A stretch of DNA of 64,000 bases from Caulobacter rhizosphaerae (GTDB lineage: Bacteria; Pseudomonadota; Alphaproteobacteria; Caulobacterales; Caulobacteraceae), in assembly GCF_010977555.1 (NCBI RefSeq), contig NZ_CP048816.1, positions 62,001 to 126,000 on the forward strand. The letters are read 5' to 3'. The position numbers were made by a program, and so were the translations under genes. Every line of letters starts with the position of its first letter. Position 1 is the stretch's first letter. This document shows positions 19,548 to 27,832 of this stretch, in pieces. The notes below the pieces were generated by a model that did not search any database, had not been told where the DNA came from, and saw only the letters and a list, made by a program, of their open reading frames with translations.

Positions 19548-20669
19548 TCAAGCGGACAGGATCTGGTCGAGCCGCACGGTTCCGGGCTTGGCTCGGCCAA
19601 GATTGTCGAACGGCGCGGGCGTATCGGCCGAGTTTTCGGCGACCAGCCAGGAATCCTTGTCGCGCAGGCCCCAAAAGGTGAAGGCGAACTGCTGGCGAGC
19701 TGGCAGGCGCGCGAAGGCTTCGGCGACGGCCGCATAGACCTGCGCCTGTCGCCGCCTCAGTTCGTCCGGGCCCAGGCGCTTGTCCTCGGCGCGGACCAGC
19801 GAGACGTCCAGCTCCGAGACGTGGATCGGCAGGCCAAGGCCGGCCAGATCACTCATCATCTCGAAAATCCTGGCGGGGGGAATGTCGGCGGCAAGATGCA
19901 TCTGGGCGCCTAGGCCGGTGACCGGCGCGCCCGAAGCCAGCAAACGCTCGGCCAGGCGCAGGAATGTCGCCCGCTTGGCCGGGAGGTATTCGAGATTGTA
20001 GTCGTTGATGAACAGGCGCGCGTCCGGATCGCCTTCCCGCGCGGTCCTGAAGGCCAGGGCCATGTGCTCGGTCTCCCCGAGGCGCTGGGACCACAGGCTC
20101 GAGCGCAGGCCGTTCCCATCCTCGGCGACCGGCTCGTTCACCACGTTCCAGCCGGACATGCGTCCGTGATAGCGGCCGGTGACCGCCAGGATGTAGTTGC
20201 GATAGGCGTCGCCGAAACTGATGCGGCTTTCGTCCAGGGCCCGGAAGGCGGGGTGAACCTGATCGTACCAGACCAGCGTGTGGCCAAAGAGCTTAAGGCC
20301 GTTGGCCTGGGCGAAGGCGGCGATCCTGTCGGGGGCCTCGAACTGGAAACCGCCATCCGGCCGGATGATGTATTCCATGTTCATCTGCCATTCGGCCGTC
20401 AACTGACCGACCTGGCGCAGCAACAGGCGTACAAGCTCCGGATCGTCCAGGTGCAGCGCCTGGACGCAGGTCCCGACCGGGACCGATCCGTGCTTGAGCG
20501 TGACGGTCTCCCGCGCGATCGCCGGCGCGGCGACCAAGCCGACGCCAGAGGCCAGGAAGCCGCGCCGGCTGAGGGCGCATCCGTCCGCGACCTGGGAAGC
20601 CTGCGGATCTCCGACAGGCGCCCTGGCGTCTTCGATTTGGAGCGTGAGGGGAGGGCGGCGGTCGGACAT
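19548..20669 (-). CDS. Glycoside hydrolase family 10 endo-1,4-beta-xylanase
   Basis: 373 residues from ATG 20669. The twin-arginine leader (SRRGFLASGVGLVAAPAIA) sits after a 33-residue N-region. The GH10 barrel is clear: acid/base Glu179 in WNVVNEP and nucleophile Glu286 in HVSELDVS. Two family positions differ: the usual HTLVWH is HTLVWY, and the usual AEN-x-MK strand reads AEWQMNMEY, so this is a divergent GH10 subgroup. It cleaves internal xylan bonds in the periplasm or outside. With GH43, GH3 and a TonB receptor in the same 14 kb it forms a xylan-use locus (inference). Confidence 0.9.
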   Translation of the reverse strand: MSDRRPPLTLQIEDARAPVGDPQASQVADGCALSRRGFLASGVGLVAAPAIARETVTLKHGSVPVGTCVQALHLDDPELVRLLLRQVGQLTAEWQMNMEYIIRPDGGFQFEAPDRIAAFAQANGLKLFGHTLVWYDQVHPAFRALDESRISFGDAYRNYILAVTGRYHGRMSGWNVVNEPVAEDGNGLRSSLWSQRLGETEHMALAFRTAREGDPDARLFINDYNLEYLPAKRATFLRLAERLLASGAPVTGLGAQMHLAADIPPARIFEMMSDLAGLGLPIHVSELDVSLVRAEDKRLGPDELRRRQAQVYAAVAEAFARLPARQQFAFTFWGLRDKDSWLVAENSADTPAPFDNLGRAKPGTVRLDQILSA

Positions 20670-20860
20670 CGGAGGGCGTGGGGCCTGGACGACTGGCGCG
20701 GCAAGGGCGCGCGACGGGCGTCGTCATTGTCCCAAGCGAGGTTTAAGCCGCGATGAAGAGGTGAGCACCCACGTCCAGGCCTTCAAAACGCGCTCCTTGA
20801 AGAGCGTTCAGCGCGGCTATGGCGTCGTGTGCGCGCCGGTCGGGGAGCCGTATGCCAATG

Positions 20861-23800
20861 TTAGGCCGATGCGTGCGGCCTTGACGCGGCGGCGTGGATG
20901 GCCGCGCGTTCCATGAGAAGAAGCCGCGCCGCCATCAATTCGCGGCCCACCTCGGTCATTTCACCCCGCATCATGCGCGTGCATTCCAAGGCCAGCGTAT
21001 CCGTGCCGGCGGACGCCTCGTGCTCGTCCACCAGGCGCTGGCCCATTCTACCCAGTAAACCCAGCGCTTCGGACAAAAGCGCGTCCCCATCAGCGTTCGC
21101 AATGACCAAGAGGGCCTCCACGCTTTGCGAATAGCGATCAGCTAGAACGTCCAGGAAAGCCGTTTCCGCGTCGTTGCGGCCGCGGCCGCGCTCCATCATG
21201 GCGCTGGAGGTCGTGACCACGGCGTCGACCGCACGATCGAAAAGCTTGCGAACGTCGTCATCGGGTAGGGCAGGGAAGGGGAGGCGCCCGGACCAATTCG
21301 GCCCAAACTCAATGTCGGGCAGGACGCTCGAGATGAACGTGAACGCGAAGGGCGGCACGAAGCCGTGAACGATCGGCGCGAAGGTCAGCGGGCCGCCAAG
21401 CTCCAATTGTGCGGCTAGCTCCGCGAAGACAGGTTCGAGGGCCGGGAAATCGAATAGGCTCTCAACGACCAACATCGCGGCGTATTCCGCATCAGGCCAC
21501 TTCCAGCCGCGGTCCTTGTCCAAGGGCTTTGTCGCGACCTCAACCGCAAGGCCTCGGGCGGCGAATGCGGTCTTGATCGTCTCCCGCTTTCGCTCCAGCG
21601 TCGCTTCCGTTCGAGCGCGGGCCGCCTCGGCGGCACGCCGCAGGATATTGTGGCGCCGGCTTGTCGCGCCGAAGCGAAGCGCCGCCGTGCGATGGCCTTC
21701 GGGATCCTCGGCGGCGTCGCCCAAGACCGCGCGGATCTCCCAGAGCGTGGTCTCCAGTTCGACCAGTTCCGCGATCGGAGGCTGCGCGGTGTTTCGCCAG
21801 ACGGTCGGATCCTGCAACGCCAGCGCGTCGCGCGCCAAGTCTGCCGTTCTTGCGGCCATCAGGGTGGGGCTTTCAGAAACGCCGTCGGTAAGCTCGGTCA
21901 TCAGCCGCTGCAGTCCGACCACGAATGAATGGAGCTGATCATTTCCCGCCAGGCTGCCTCGGGCGAGAGGGCCGCCGTGGGTCTCGTCAACCGACGGCGG
22001 CGCCACAAAGCTCGTCAGAAGCTTGCGAATTTGCAGCAGCCCCAGCCAAAACGCGCCGGGCCTTTGCCCGCGACAGTAGAAGTCACCCGCCTGCCGGACC
22101 CCATCGGCGATCTCCCGAATGGTCGACGCCAGCGAGGTGGTCCTTTGGGTGTCGCTCGTCGTGGCGACGAGCCGGGTGAGCGCTCTGAGTTGGGCGCGAT
22201 TCCATGCAACGCGCGCGGGGGAAGGAAAGGCCCGTCGTATCGGACGCAACGTCGCCAGGCGATACTCGCCCATGCCCGCGGGCAGGCCGTCGGCCCAGAT
22301 CGCGTTGCAGACAAAACGCTCGGCATGGGGCGTGACGGCCGCCAAGCGCCGGCAAAGCTCGAGCGCCGCGGCATGAATGTCGGGTTGAACCTCGGTGTGG
22401 ATGTGACGCAGGTGGGCGGTGACGGCTGGTTGGCCGTCAAATTCCCCGTGTTCCGGGCGGGTCGCCCAGTCCGTCTCGTGATAGACCCGATCCAGCAGGG
22501 CGTCGACACCGCCCGCCGCCGCGATCACCCGCTCGGCGAGCGCCAAGTCGCGATCGCGGAGCGTTTCGAGAAGCAAGGTCAGTTCCAGCAGATTACCCTG
22601 CGAAAGGTCGCCATCTGGAACGATGTTCAGGCTGGGCGGGGCTGTGGCGCCGTGGATGGAAAGCAGCGCCGCCGTTAGCTCATGTGCGGTAGACAAGTCG
22701 AGGACCGGCAGATTTGGCGCGCCTGGAAGCCGATCGACGACCAACTGCCGAAGATCCTGGATCGCGACCTCTTTGAACGCCCGTTGGGCCTTGTTGAAGC
22801 CCGCGAAAATTTCGGCGTCGCCCATTTCCGATCCGGCCATGACAAGGCCGAACATCGTGCCGGAATGGCGGTCCTCGATCTCCGCTTCGCGAGAAATCTC
22901 CAACCAGCGTTTGGCGATTTCGTCGGCGGTGGCCAAGCCCAAGCCGTGGAAGATATTGATCCATCCACTGGCGTCGGGGGAGGCAAGACGTTCGACCAGG
23001 CCGTTGAATAAGGCGCCCGAAACGTCAGGCCACGTCCTCAAGACATTTGGAATGAATGCGCCAAACGTGTCGGCGGCAAGGGTCGCCGTGGCGGCGGCGA
23101 CAGCGACGTCGCGTGGTTCGCCAAGGAGGTCCTGGATCGCTTGATCCAGGTGAGCGGACCGGATTTCGTGCAACCCCGCGATGGCCCCGTCCGTCCGCAT
23201 TCGCACAGCATGCTCGTCGACAAGACGCTTGAGCGCTTTGGCGAAGGAGATGGCGTCGATGTCTTCACGGGCGCGAAGCCGCTCTGGATCGACGGCCGCT
23301 CCGTTCGACGAGGCGAAGGCCACCGCCCGTAGAACCGCAAGCTCGGCGCCGCGGTCCTCGGCCAATCGGCGGCGTACCTGCTCGGCAATGGTTTGGGCCA
23401 GTCTCCGCCCCGCCGTCAGGAGGTGGAGATATTCCAGTAACAGGCCCTGGCTTTGGTCGAACGGCTCTTGCCAATAGGGGAACTTGAGCTCGCTGGTCCG
23501 CGACAGCGCGGTCCAGATATGCTCGGCCAGGACCGGCGTGAGGATCGGTCGCACTGTCGGCGTTCGCGACGCGGTCGATAGCAGGAAAAGGTCTTCTTCC
23601 CGGACGGTGCCGATCAACAATACGCCGGGGTTGGTTTCGGCTTCGCGAACGAGCGTGTCCCAACCCGCGGTATCGTCGCGGCCGACATCATCGACCACGA
23701 AGCCGACTGGGCGATCGGGGTTGGCGTCGAGTCTTCGAGCCAGTTCCGCGACCCGGCCGACATCAGCGACAAGCAGACCCCGTAGGCGATACCAACGCAC

Positions 23801-24757
23801 GGCATGGCGGCTGTGATGGGCCGCTAGCCAAGCAAGCGCGGACTTACCGGCCCCCGAGGGCCCGGCGATCAAGACGGCGCGTCGCTCCTCCAGAGCGCCG
23901 AGCACGTCGGCCATCGCCTCCGGCCGTTCAAAAACCAAGCCCGCGCCGACGTGGCCCGGGGCTGTGTTCACGCCCTCGTAAAACCCGCCCACCGGTAGGG
24001 GCGTCGTGAAATCCGCCAGTTCCGCCAGACCGGCGGTCAAGGCCAGATAGCCTGCGGGATCAATCAAGCTTCGGGCAAGGTCGAGTCTGGCCTGCACGTC
24101 CGTGCGCCCAAGCATCGCGACCTTCGTCGCGCCCGCGCGATAGTTGTCGTCCGCGGCCTTGCCCGCCGCCTCGCGGAGCATTTGCGCGACGATGTTGAGT
24201 ATCGCCGGCTCCAGGCCTGACTGTGCGAGCGCCAGCGAGGCGCCGCGGATCGGGTTGGCTTCCACGATCAGATAGGATCGCTCGAGGAGCGCCTGAGCGT
24301 CGAAGCCATCGGGCAAGGCCGTCTGGAGAGCGGTAACCAGCGGCGAGAGATCTTGGTCGATTTCGCCAATGGTGCGATCAAAATCGCCCGCCTCGAGCCC
24401 CGCCACCGGGCGCTCCAGAACGACCGCTAAGGCGTACCTATCATCGTTGGCCCACCCCTCGGGAAGATCCAGGGCAGCCTTGGCGAGAAAGCGCGCAACC
24501 TCGCCAAGATCGAATACCGCCTTTGGATCGTGACGCGACTTGAGCTGAGCGCGAAACTCACGGTCGGGTCCATGGAGGGTCAGATCGTCGACCCCTTCGG
24601 GCACGATCGTCGTCCAAGGTCGCTTCCCAAGCCAAGCCTCGGCGAGCAGCCAGCTGCCCACGGCGTCTTGGAAACGAAAGCCGCGACCAGTGCGTGCGCC
24701 GGCCCGAGTTCGTGACCAAAGCTCCGGATCAATCAGCAATCCATGGGACAGGCACAT
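20861..24757 (-). CDS. Avs-like defence protein: DUF4297/Cap4-like nuclease domain fused to STAND-type NTPase
   Basis: 1298 residues from ATG 24757. Residues ~20-90 carry a PD-(D/E)xK-like pattern (Glu54, Asp57, Asp58, then Gln71-x-Lys73 in RAQLKSRHD) as in the DUF4297/Cap4 nuclease domain of anti-phage proteins. A P-loop NTPase follows, with Walker A Lys305 in GPSGAGKS and Walker B VGFVVDDVGRDD. The remaining ~800 residues are helical repeats without clear motifs. Known Avs proteins have this order: the C-terminal part recognises a phage protein, the NTPase oligomerises and the nuclease destroys DNA. That this protein acts so is inference. It is the first of several minus-strand defence-type genes; codon use is slightly less GC-biased than in the glycan genes. 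Confidence 0.72.
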   Translation of the reverse strand: MCLSHGLLIDPELWSRTRAGARTGRGFRFQDAVGSWLLAEAWLGKRPWTTIVPEGVDDLTLHGPDREFRAQLKSRHDPKAVFDLGEVARFLAKAALDLPEGWANDDRYALAVVLERPVAGLEAGDFDRTIGEIDQDLSPLVTALQTALPDGFDAQALLERSYLIVEANPIRGASLALAQSGLEPAILNIVAQMLREAAGKAADDNYRAGATKVAMLGRTDVQARLDLARSLIDPAGYLALTAGLAELADFTTPLPVGGFYEGVNTAPGHVGAGLVFERPEAMADVLGALEERRAVLIAGPSGAGKSALAWLAAHHSRHAVRWYRLRGLLVADVGRVAELARRLDANPDRPVGFVVDDVGRDDTAGWDTLVREAETNPGVLLIGTVREEDLFLLSTASRTPTVRPILTPVLAEHIWTALSRTSELKFPYWQEPFDQSQGLLLEYLHLLTAGRRLAQTIAEQVRRRLAEDRGAELAVLRAVAFASSNGAAVDPERLRAREDIDAISFAKALKRLVDEHAVRMRTDGAIAGLHEIRSAHLDQAIQDLLGEPRDVAVAAATATLAADTFGAFIPNVLRTWPDVSGALFNGLVERLASPDASGWINIFHGLGLATADEIAKRWLEISREAEIEDRHSGTMFGLVMAGSEMGDAEIFAGFNKAQRAFKEVAIQDLRQLVVDRLPGAPNLPVLDLSTAHELTAALLSIHGATAPPSLNIVPDGDLSQGNLLELTLLLETLRDRDLALAERVIAAAGGVDALLDRVYHETDWATRPEHGEFDGQPAVTAHLRHIHTEVQPDIHAAALELCRRLAAVTPHAERFVCNAIWADGLPAGMGEYRLATLRPIRRAFPSPARVAWNRAQLRALTRLVATTSDTQRTTSLASTIREIADGVRQAGDFYCRGQRPGAFWLGLLQIRKLLTSFVAPPSVDETHGGPLARGSLAGNDQLHSFVVGLQRLMTELTDGVSESPTLMAARTADLARDALALQDPTVWRNTAQPPIAELVELETTLWEIRAVLGDAAEDPEGHRTAALRFGATSRRHNILRRAAEAARARTEATLERKRETIKTAFAARGLAVEVATKPLDKDRGWKWPDAEYAAMLVVESLFDFPALEPVFAELAAQLELGGPLTFAPIVHGFVPPFAFTFISSVLPDIEFGPNWSGRLPFPALPDDDVRKLFDRAVDAVVTTSSAMMERGRGRNDAETAFLDVLADRYSQSVEALLVIANADGDALLSEALGLLGRMGQRLVDEHEASAGTDTLALECTRMMRGEMTEVGRELMAARLLLMERAAIHAAASRPHASA

Positions 24758-24902
24758 ATCTCCCTTACCGGGGATCGGCGATCAGGCAGATCAGTTGCTA
24801 GGATACTAACCTTGGCCGTCTCCAACGGTTGTGACTCGCTCGTGCCAAATCAAGCAAGGGGCTGCTTCTGGTCGACCCGGGATCAACCATCGGGTTGGAC
24901 CG

Positions 24903-25538
24903 CTAGACGGAAATCGTGATCCCCGCCCGGCGGCCGAACTGGCGAATCTGATCGAAATGGGTCGCCGAGGTCGCCACCTCGACGCGGTCGCGAACCTGCA
25001 GGACGCTTGGTGGGACACGATCCTCGAAGAGTACGAAGGCTCGAGCCGGATCACAGCGCCGGGAAGTCCAGGCCAGTCCCGCAATGTTCGGGTCGGCCTG
25101 ATGGAACGCCTCGGCCCAGCGCGCGGTCTCCGGATAGGTCGGCGGACGCGTGTCGATCAGCTCGCCGCGGGTGCGGCCGAGGCGGTTGAGGTCGGGCTCG
25201 TGAAGGCTGGCCAGCACGAGGTCGCCGGTCACTTCCAGCCAGCTGATCGCGCGTGACGTGACCTTGGATCGGGCGATGAATTTATCGGACGCGTCATAGG
25301 GAATGTCGTGGAATACCGACTCGTGGACCGCGCATTCGAAGCTATCCCCGGCGTAGAGCGTCGGTAGGCAATCGCCTGATGGCGTCCGCAGGGGCGCAAA
25401 GCGGGTGAGCCCGCCCATGCACGGATTGAAGGCGGCGCCGTCGAAATCTGGATCGTGTAGACGCACGAGCGCCGTCCCCGCCAACAGGCGTGTGGTGTTG
25501 AAGTCGGGAAACGGAGACGGCGGCGATGGAACGGTCAC
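24903..25538 (-). CDS. RES-domain toxin
   Basis: 211 residues from GTG 25538, which directly follows the antitoxin stop (TGA 25541-25539), so the two are translated together. RES-family features are seen: Arg in TALVRLHD, the YAGDSFECAVHESVF segment with the conserved Glu, and Ser in LAWTSRRCDP. RES toxins of the MbcT/ParT type act on NAD+ or phosphoribosyl pyrophosphate synthetase and stop growth when the antitoxin is lost. The product is cytoplasmic. The order antitoxin then toxin is usual for RES-Xre pairs. Confidence 0.87.
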   Translation of the reverse strand: MTVPSPPSPFPDFNTTRLLAGTALVRLHDPDFDGAAFNPCMGGLTRFAPLRTPSGDCLPTLYAGDSFECAVHESVFHDIPYDASDKFIARSKVTSRAISWLEVTGDLVLASLHEPDLNRLGRTRGELIDTRPPTYPETARWAEAFHQADPNIAGLAWTSRRCDPARAFVLFEDRVPPSVLQVRDRVEVATSATHFDQIRQFGRRAGITISV

Positions 25539-26375
25539 TCAGCCCATCCAGGCGTCGGCCTCGTGGCGCGCCGCCGCGACCAGGGCGGCCTCGTCGTCCA
25601 AGCGCGTCACCGGCGCGGCGTCGTTCAGCCAGCTGTTGGCTCCAATGAACCAGAAGGCGATTTGCCAGCCCGACATCCCGGCCGGCAGGGCGGCGAGCAC
25701 CGGGGCGATCGAACGACGAGGCTCGCCGTTCTTGAATTCGAACGCTGGATAGACCTCACGCCCGCCCGACCGCATGCCGAAGATCTTGCCGGCGCGCTTC
25801 CAGCGCGTGGCCGTGGCGCTGCGGTTCTTCGAGGCGTGGCCGGCGCGGGCGGCGACATCCTCGGCCGACAGGACGGGCCAGCGCTGGAGAAAATGCGCCT
25901 GGGCTTCGGCGTTGTCCCGCTCCAGGTCCGGCATGGCGGCGGCTAGCGGGTCGTTGGCCATGTAGACATCGACGAGGGCGTCGATGTGCTGCTCGGTCAA
26001 GCTCTGCCGGCGCGCCCGGACGGCCCCCGGCACCTGTTCGACGACCGCCGAAATGATCGGCGCCAGCTCGGCGTCGGACTTGTGCACCAAGAGGAGCTGG
26101 GCGTAGTCGCTGAACCACTCGGACATCGACGCCTCGACCGCCGTCAGGAGCTCCGCCGCGCTGATCGCCACGCCTTTGGTCTGCACGATGAAGTGCTGCC
26201 CATCGAGGGTCAGGATGAGATCGGCGCCCGTCGGTGCCTTGCCGCCGCGTGGGGTAGCCTTGGTCTGAACGGGCGAGAGGGTGAGCCGCGAGCGCAGGCG
26301 CGTGACGACGCTTTTGGTCAGGTCGGCGCTGAGCCGGCCCGGCGCGAGAGTCTCGATAGCGGAGGTGCGGATCAT
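25539..26375 (-). CDS. RES antitoxin with an extra N-terminal nuclease-fold-like region
   Basis: 278 residues from ATG 26375. The C-terminal third (ALPAGMSGWQIAFWFIGANSWL and the following DDEAALVAAARHEAD) resembles the MbcA/ParS toxin-binding domain of RES antitoxins. Before it lies a helix-turn-helix-like stretch (SAEDVAARAGHASKNRSATATRW was read in two parts). The first ~100 residues are unusual: GADLILTL followed by FIVQTKG gives an Asp...Gln-x-Lys pattern like restriction-endonuclease folds. Usual antitoxins of this type are about half this length. It would bind the toxin and probably its own promoter (26386-26426). Confidence 0.72.
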   Translation of the reverse strand: MIRTSAIETLAPGRLSADLTKSVVTRLRSRLTLSPVQTKATPRGGKAPTGADLILTLDGQHFIVQTKGVAISAAELLTAVEASMSEWFSDYAQLLLVHKSDAELAPIISAVVEQVPGAVRARRQSLTEQHIDALVDVYMANDPLAAAMPDLERDNAEAQAHFLQRWPVLSAEDVAARAGHASKNRSATATRWKRAGKIFGMRSGGREVYPAFEFKNGEPRRSIAPVLAALPAGMSGWQIAFWFIGANSWLNDAAPVTRLDDEAALVAAARHEADAWMG

Positions 26376-26385
26376 GGACGTTTCC

Positions 26386-26426
26386 GGTGAACAGGGATAC
26401 TATCTCATACTCTAACTTAGTTCACC
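26386..26426. promoter_or_regulatory. Inverted repeat between divergent antitoxin and HEPN genes
   Basis: GGTGAAC (26386-26392) and GTTCACC (26420-26426) form a 7-bp inverted repeat with a 27-base AT-rich centre that contains two ATACT repeats. It lies between the starts at 26375 (minus) and 26482 (plus) and is a good candidate operator for antitoxin autoregulation. Confidence 0.45.
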
Positions 26427-26481
26427 AGAGTCGGTTTCCAAGGCGTTTGGAGACCCGGGGCGAACGGCCCGCGAGGCGAGG

Positions 26482-27651
26482 ATGATCGACGACCCGTACA
26501 AGAACCTGTTCCGACCCAGCGCCCTCGACGAGATCACGCGGCGTCAGCGAATGCTCGACGACCTGCTAAAGCCGTCCGCGGCTCAACGCATACTCGAACG
26601 GATCGAGCAGGCCCGGACCGCCACGAAGATGTTCGAACACCTCGATCGCCACAGCAAGCTGATGTCGTTCCTCCAGACGCCAGCCTACATGAAGGCGCTG
26701 GAGGCCGCGACCTCGGTCAGGACCTTGAGTGACATCGGCGCGCGTTTGGAATCGACCCAACTCGCCGTTCATCGTGTCGCGGACATCGGCCGATTGGCCG
26801 AGCTCGCGGCAGCGCGCGTCCGGCCGTTCGAGTCGCTTCTGCGGGTAGACAACTGGACGTCGGCCTTGACGCAGCGGATGGCCGCGATCGACGTCGACTG
26901 GGCCGTCGCTGACGCCGAGGAGGAGTCGGCGGAAGCCTTTGCCCGTCTAAGCCGCCTTTCGGACCTGACCCGCGAGGCACCGGTCTACGCGGACGAAACC
27001 ACCGAGATCCTGGTGGATGAGCTCGGCGAGCCGACCTTGGCGCCGGCCGAGGTCGAGACCTCGGAGGTGCGGGAGGCCCGCTACGATGCGGCCGGCCGAG
27101 AGCGCGAACTCATCGCGTTTCCGCCCGCACACTATAAGGAGATCCTGGTTTCCGCCGGTCACCTCGTCTCTTTCCCGCCGCCGCCCCTGGTGGCGGTCGA
27201 AGGCGGCCTGATCGAACCGGTGGCGTTCAGTCCCGAGACCGGCTTCTTGCTCCAGAGCCTGGAGGCCAATCTGCGCGAACTGGTGGTCGCGCAGTTGAAG
27301 GCACTGGAAGGTGACGCCTGGCTGAAGCGGCGTGTTCCCGAGGGCGTGCGCAAGGCCTGGATCGCTGGCCAGCAAGCCGCCCGGGAAGCCGGTAAGCCGG
27401 TCTTCGCGCCGATCCATTACGCCAATTTCATGGATCTCGCCGATGTCATCACCGCCGGGAACAACTGGGGGACTTTCCAGGGCTTCTTCGCCAACAAGGA
27501 CAATCTGCGTGTCGGCCTCATCCGACTCTACGGCATCCGCAACGACATCGCTCACGCCCGGCCGATCAGCCTGACCGACCAACTGATCGCCGTGATCGAG
27601 GGGGCGATCCTGTTCCGGGCCATGGGCCTGGCGGTCACCTTTGGCCGCTGA
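26482..27651 (+). CDS. Swt1-family HEPN domain protein
   Basis: 389 residues from ATG 26482. The N-terminal two-thirds are helical with no recognisable motif. The C-terminal ~110 residues match the Swt1-type HEPN domain (HYANFMDLADVITAGNNWG), with the Arg-X4-His motif at Arg353-His358 (RNDIAH). HEPN domains with this motif are metal-independent RNases used in toxin-antitoxin and abortive-infection systems. It is divergent from the RES antitoxin and sits between two STAND nucleases, so a defence role is likely; a direct partner antitoxin is not evident. Confidence 0.72.
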   Translation: MIDDPYKNLFRPSALDEITRRQRMLDDLLKPSAAQRILERIEQARTATKMFEHLDRHSKLMSFLQTPAYMKALEAATSVRTLSDIGARLESTQLAVHRVADIGRLAELAAARVRPFESLLRVDNWTSALTQRMAAIDVDWAVADAEEESAEAFARLSRLSDLTREAPVYADETTEILVDELGEPTLAPAEVETSEVREARYDAAGRERELIAFPPAHYKEILVSAGHLVSFPPPPLVAVEGGLIEPVAFSPETGFLLQSLEANLRELVVAQLKALEGDAWLKRRVPEGVRKAWIAGQQAAREAGKPVFAPIHYANFMDLADVITAGNNWGTFQGFFANKDNLRVGLIRLYGIRNDIAHARPISLTDQLIAVIEGAILFRAMGLAVTFGR

Positions 27652-27832
27652 GGTCGCCCGATGCAGCAACACATCTTCCTCTAGTGGCAAACGGTCTGCT
27701 GGACCGATGACCCGCCTTCGTTTGGCGGCGAGGCTGGGCCGGTTACACCGACCTGCGCGACTATGTGACTCGAGCGTCCATGACCGTGGCCGGCCGCAAC
27801 GGCAGCGCCCCGTTCGAGAACGCCCTGGGCTC

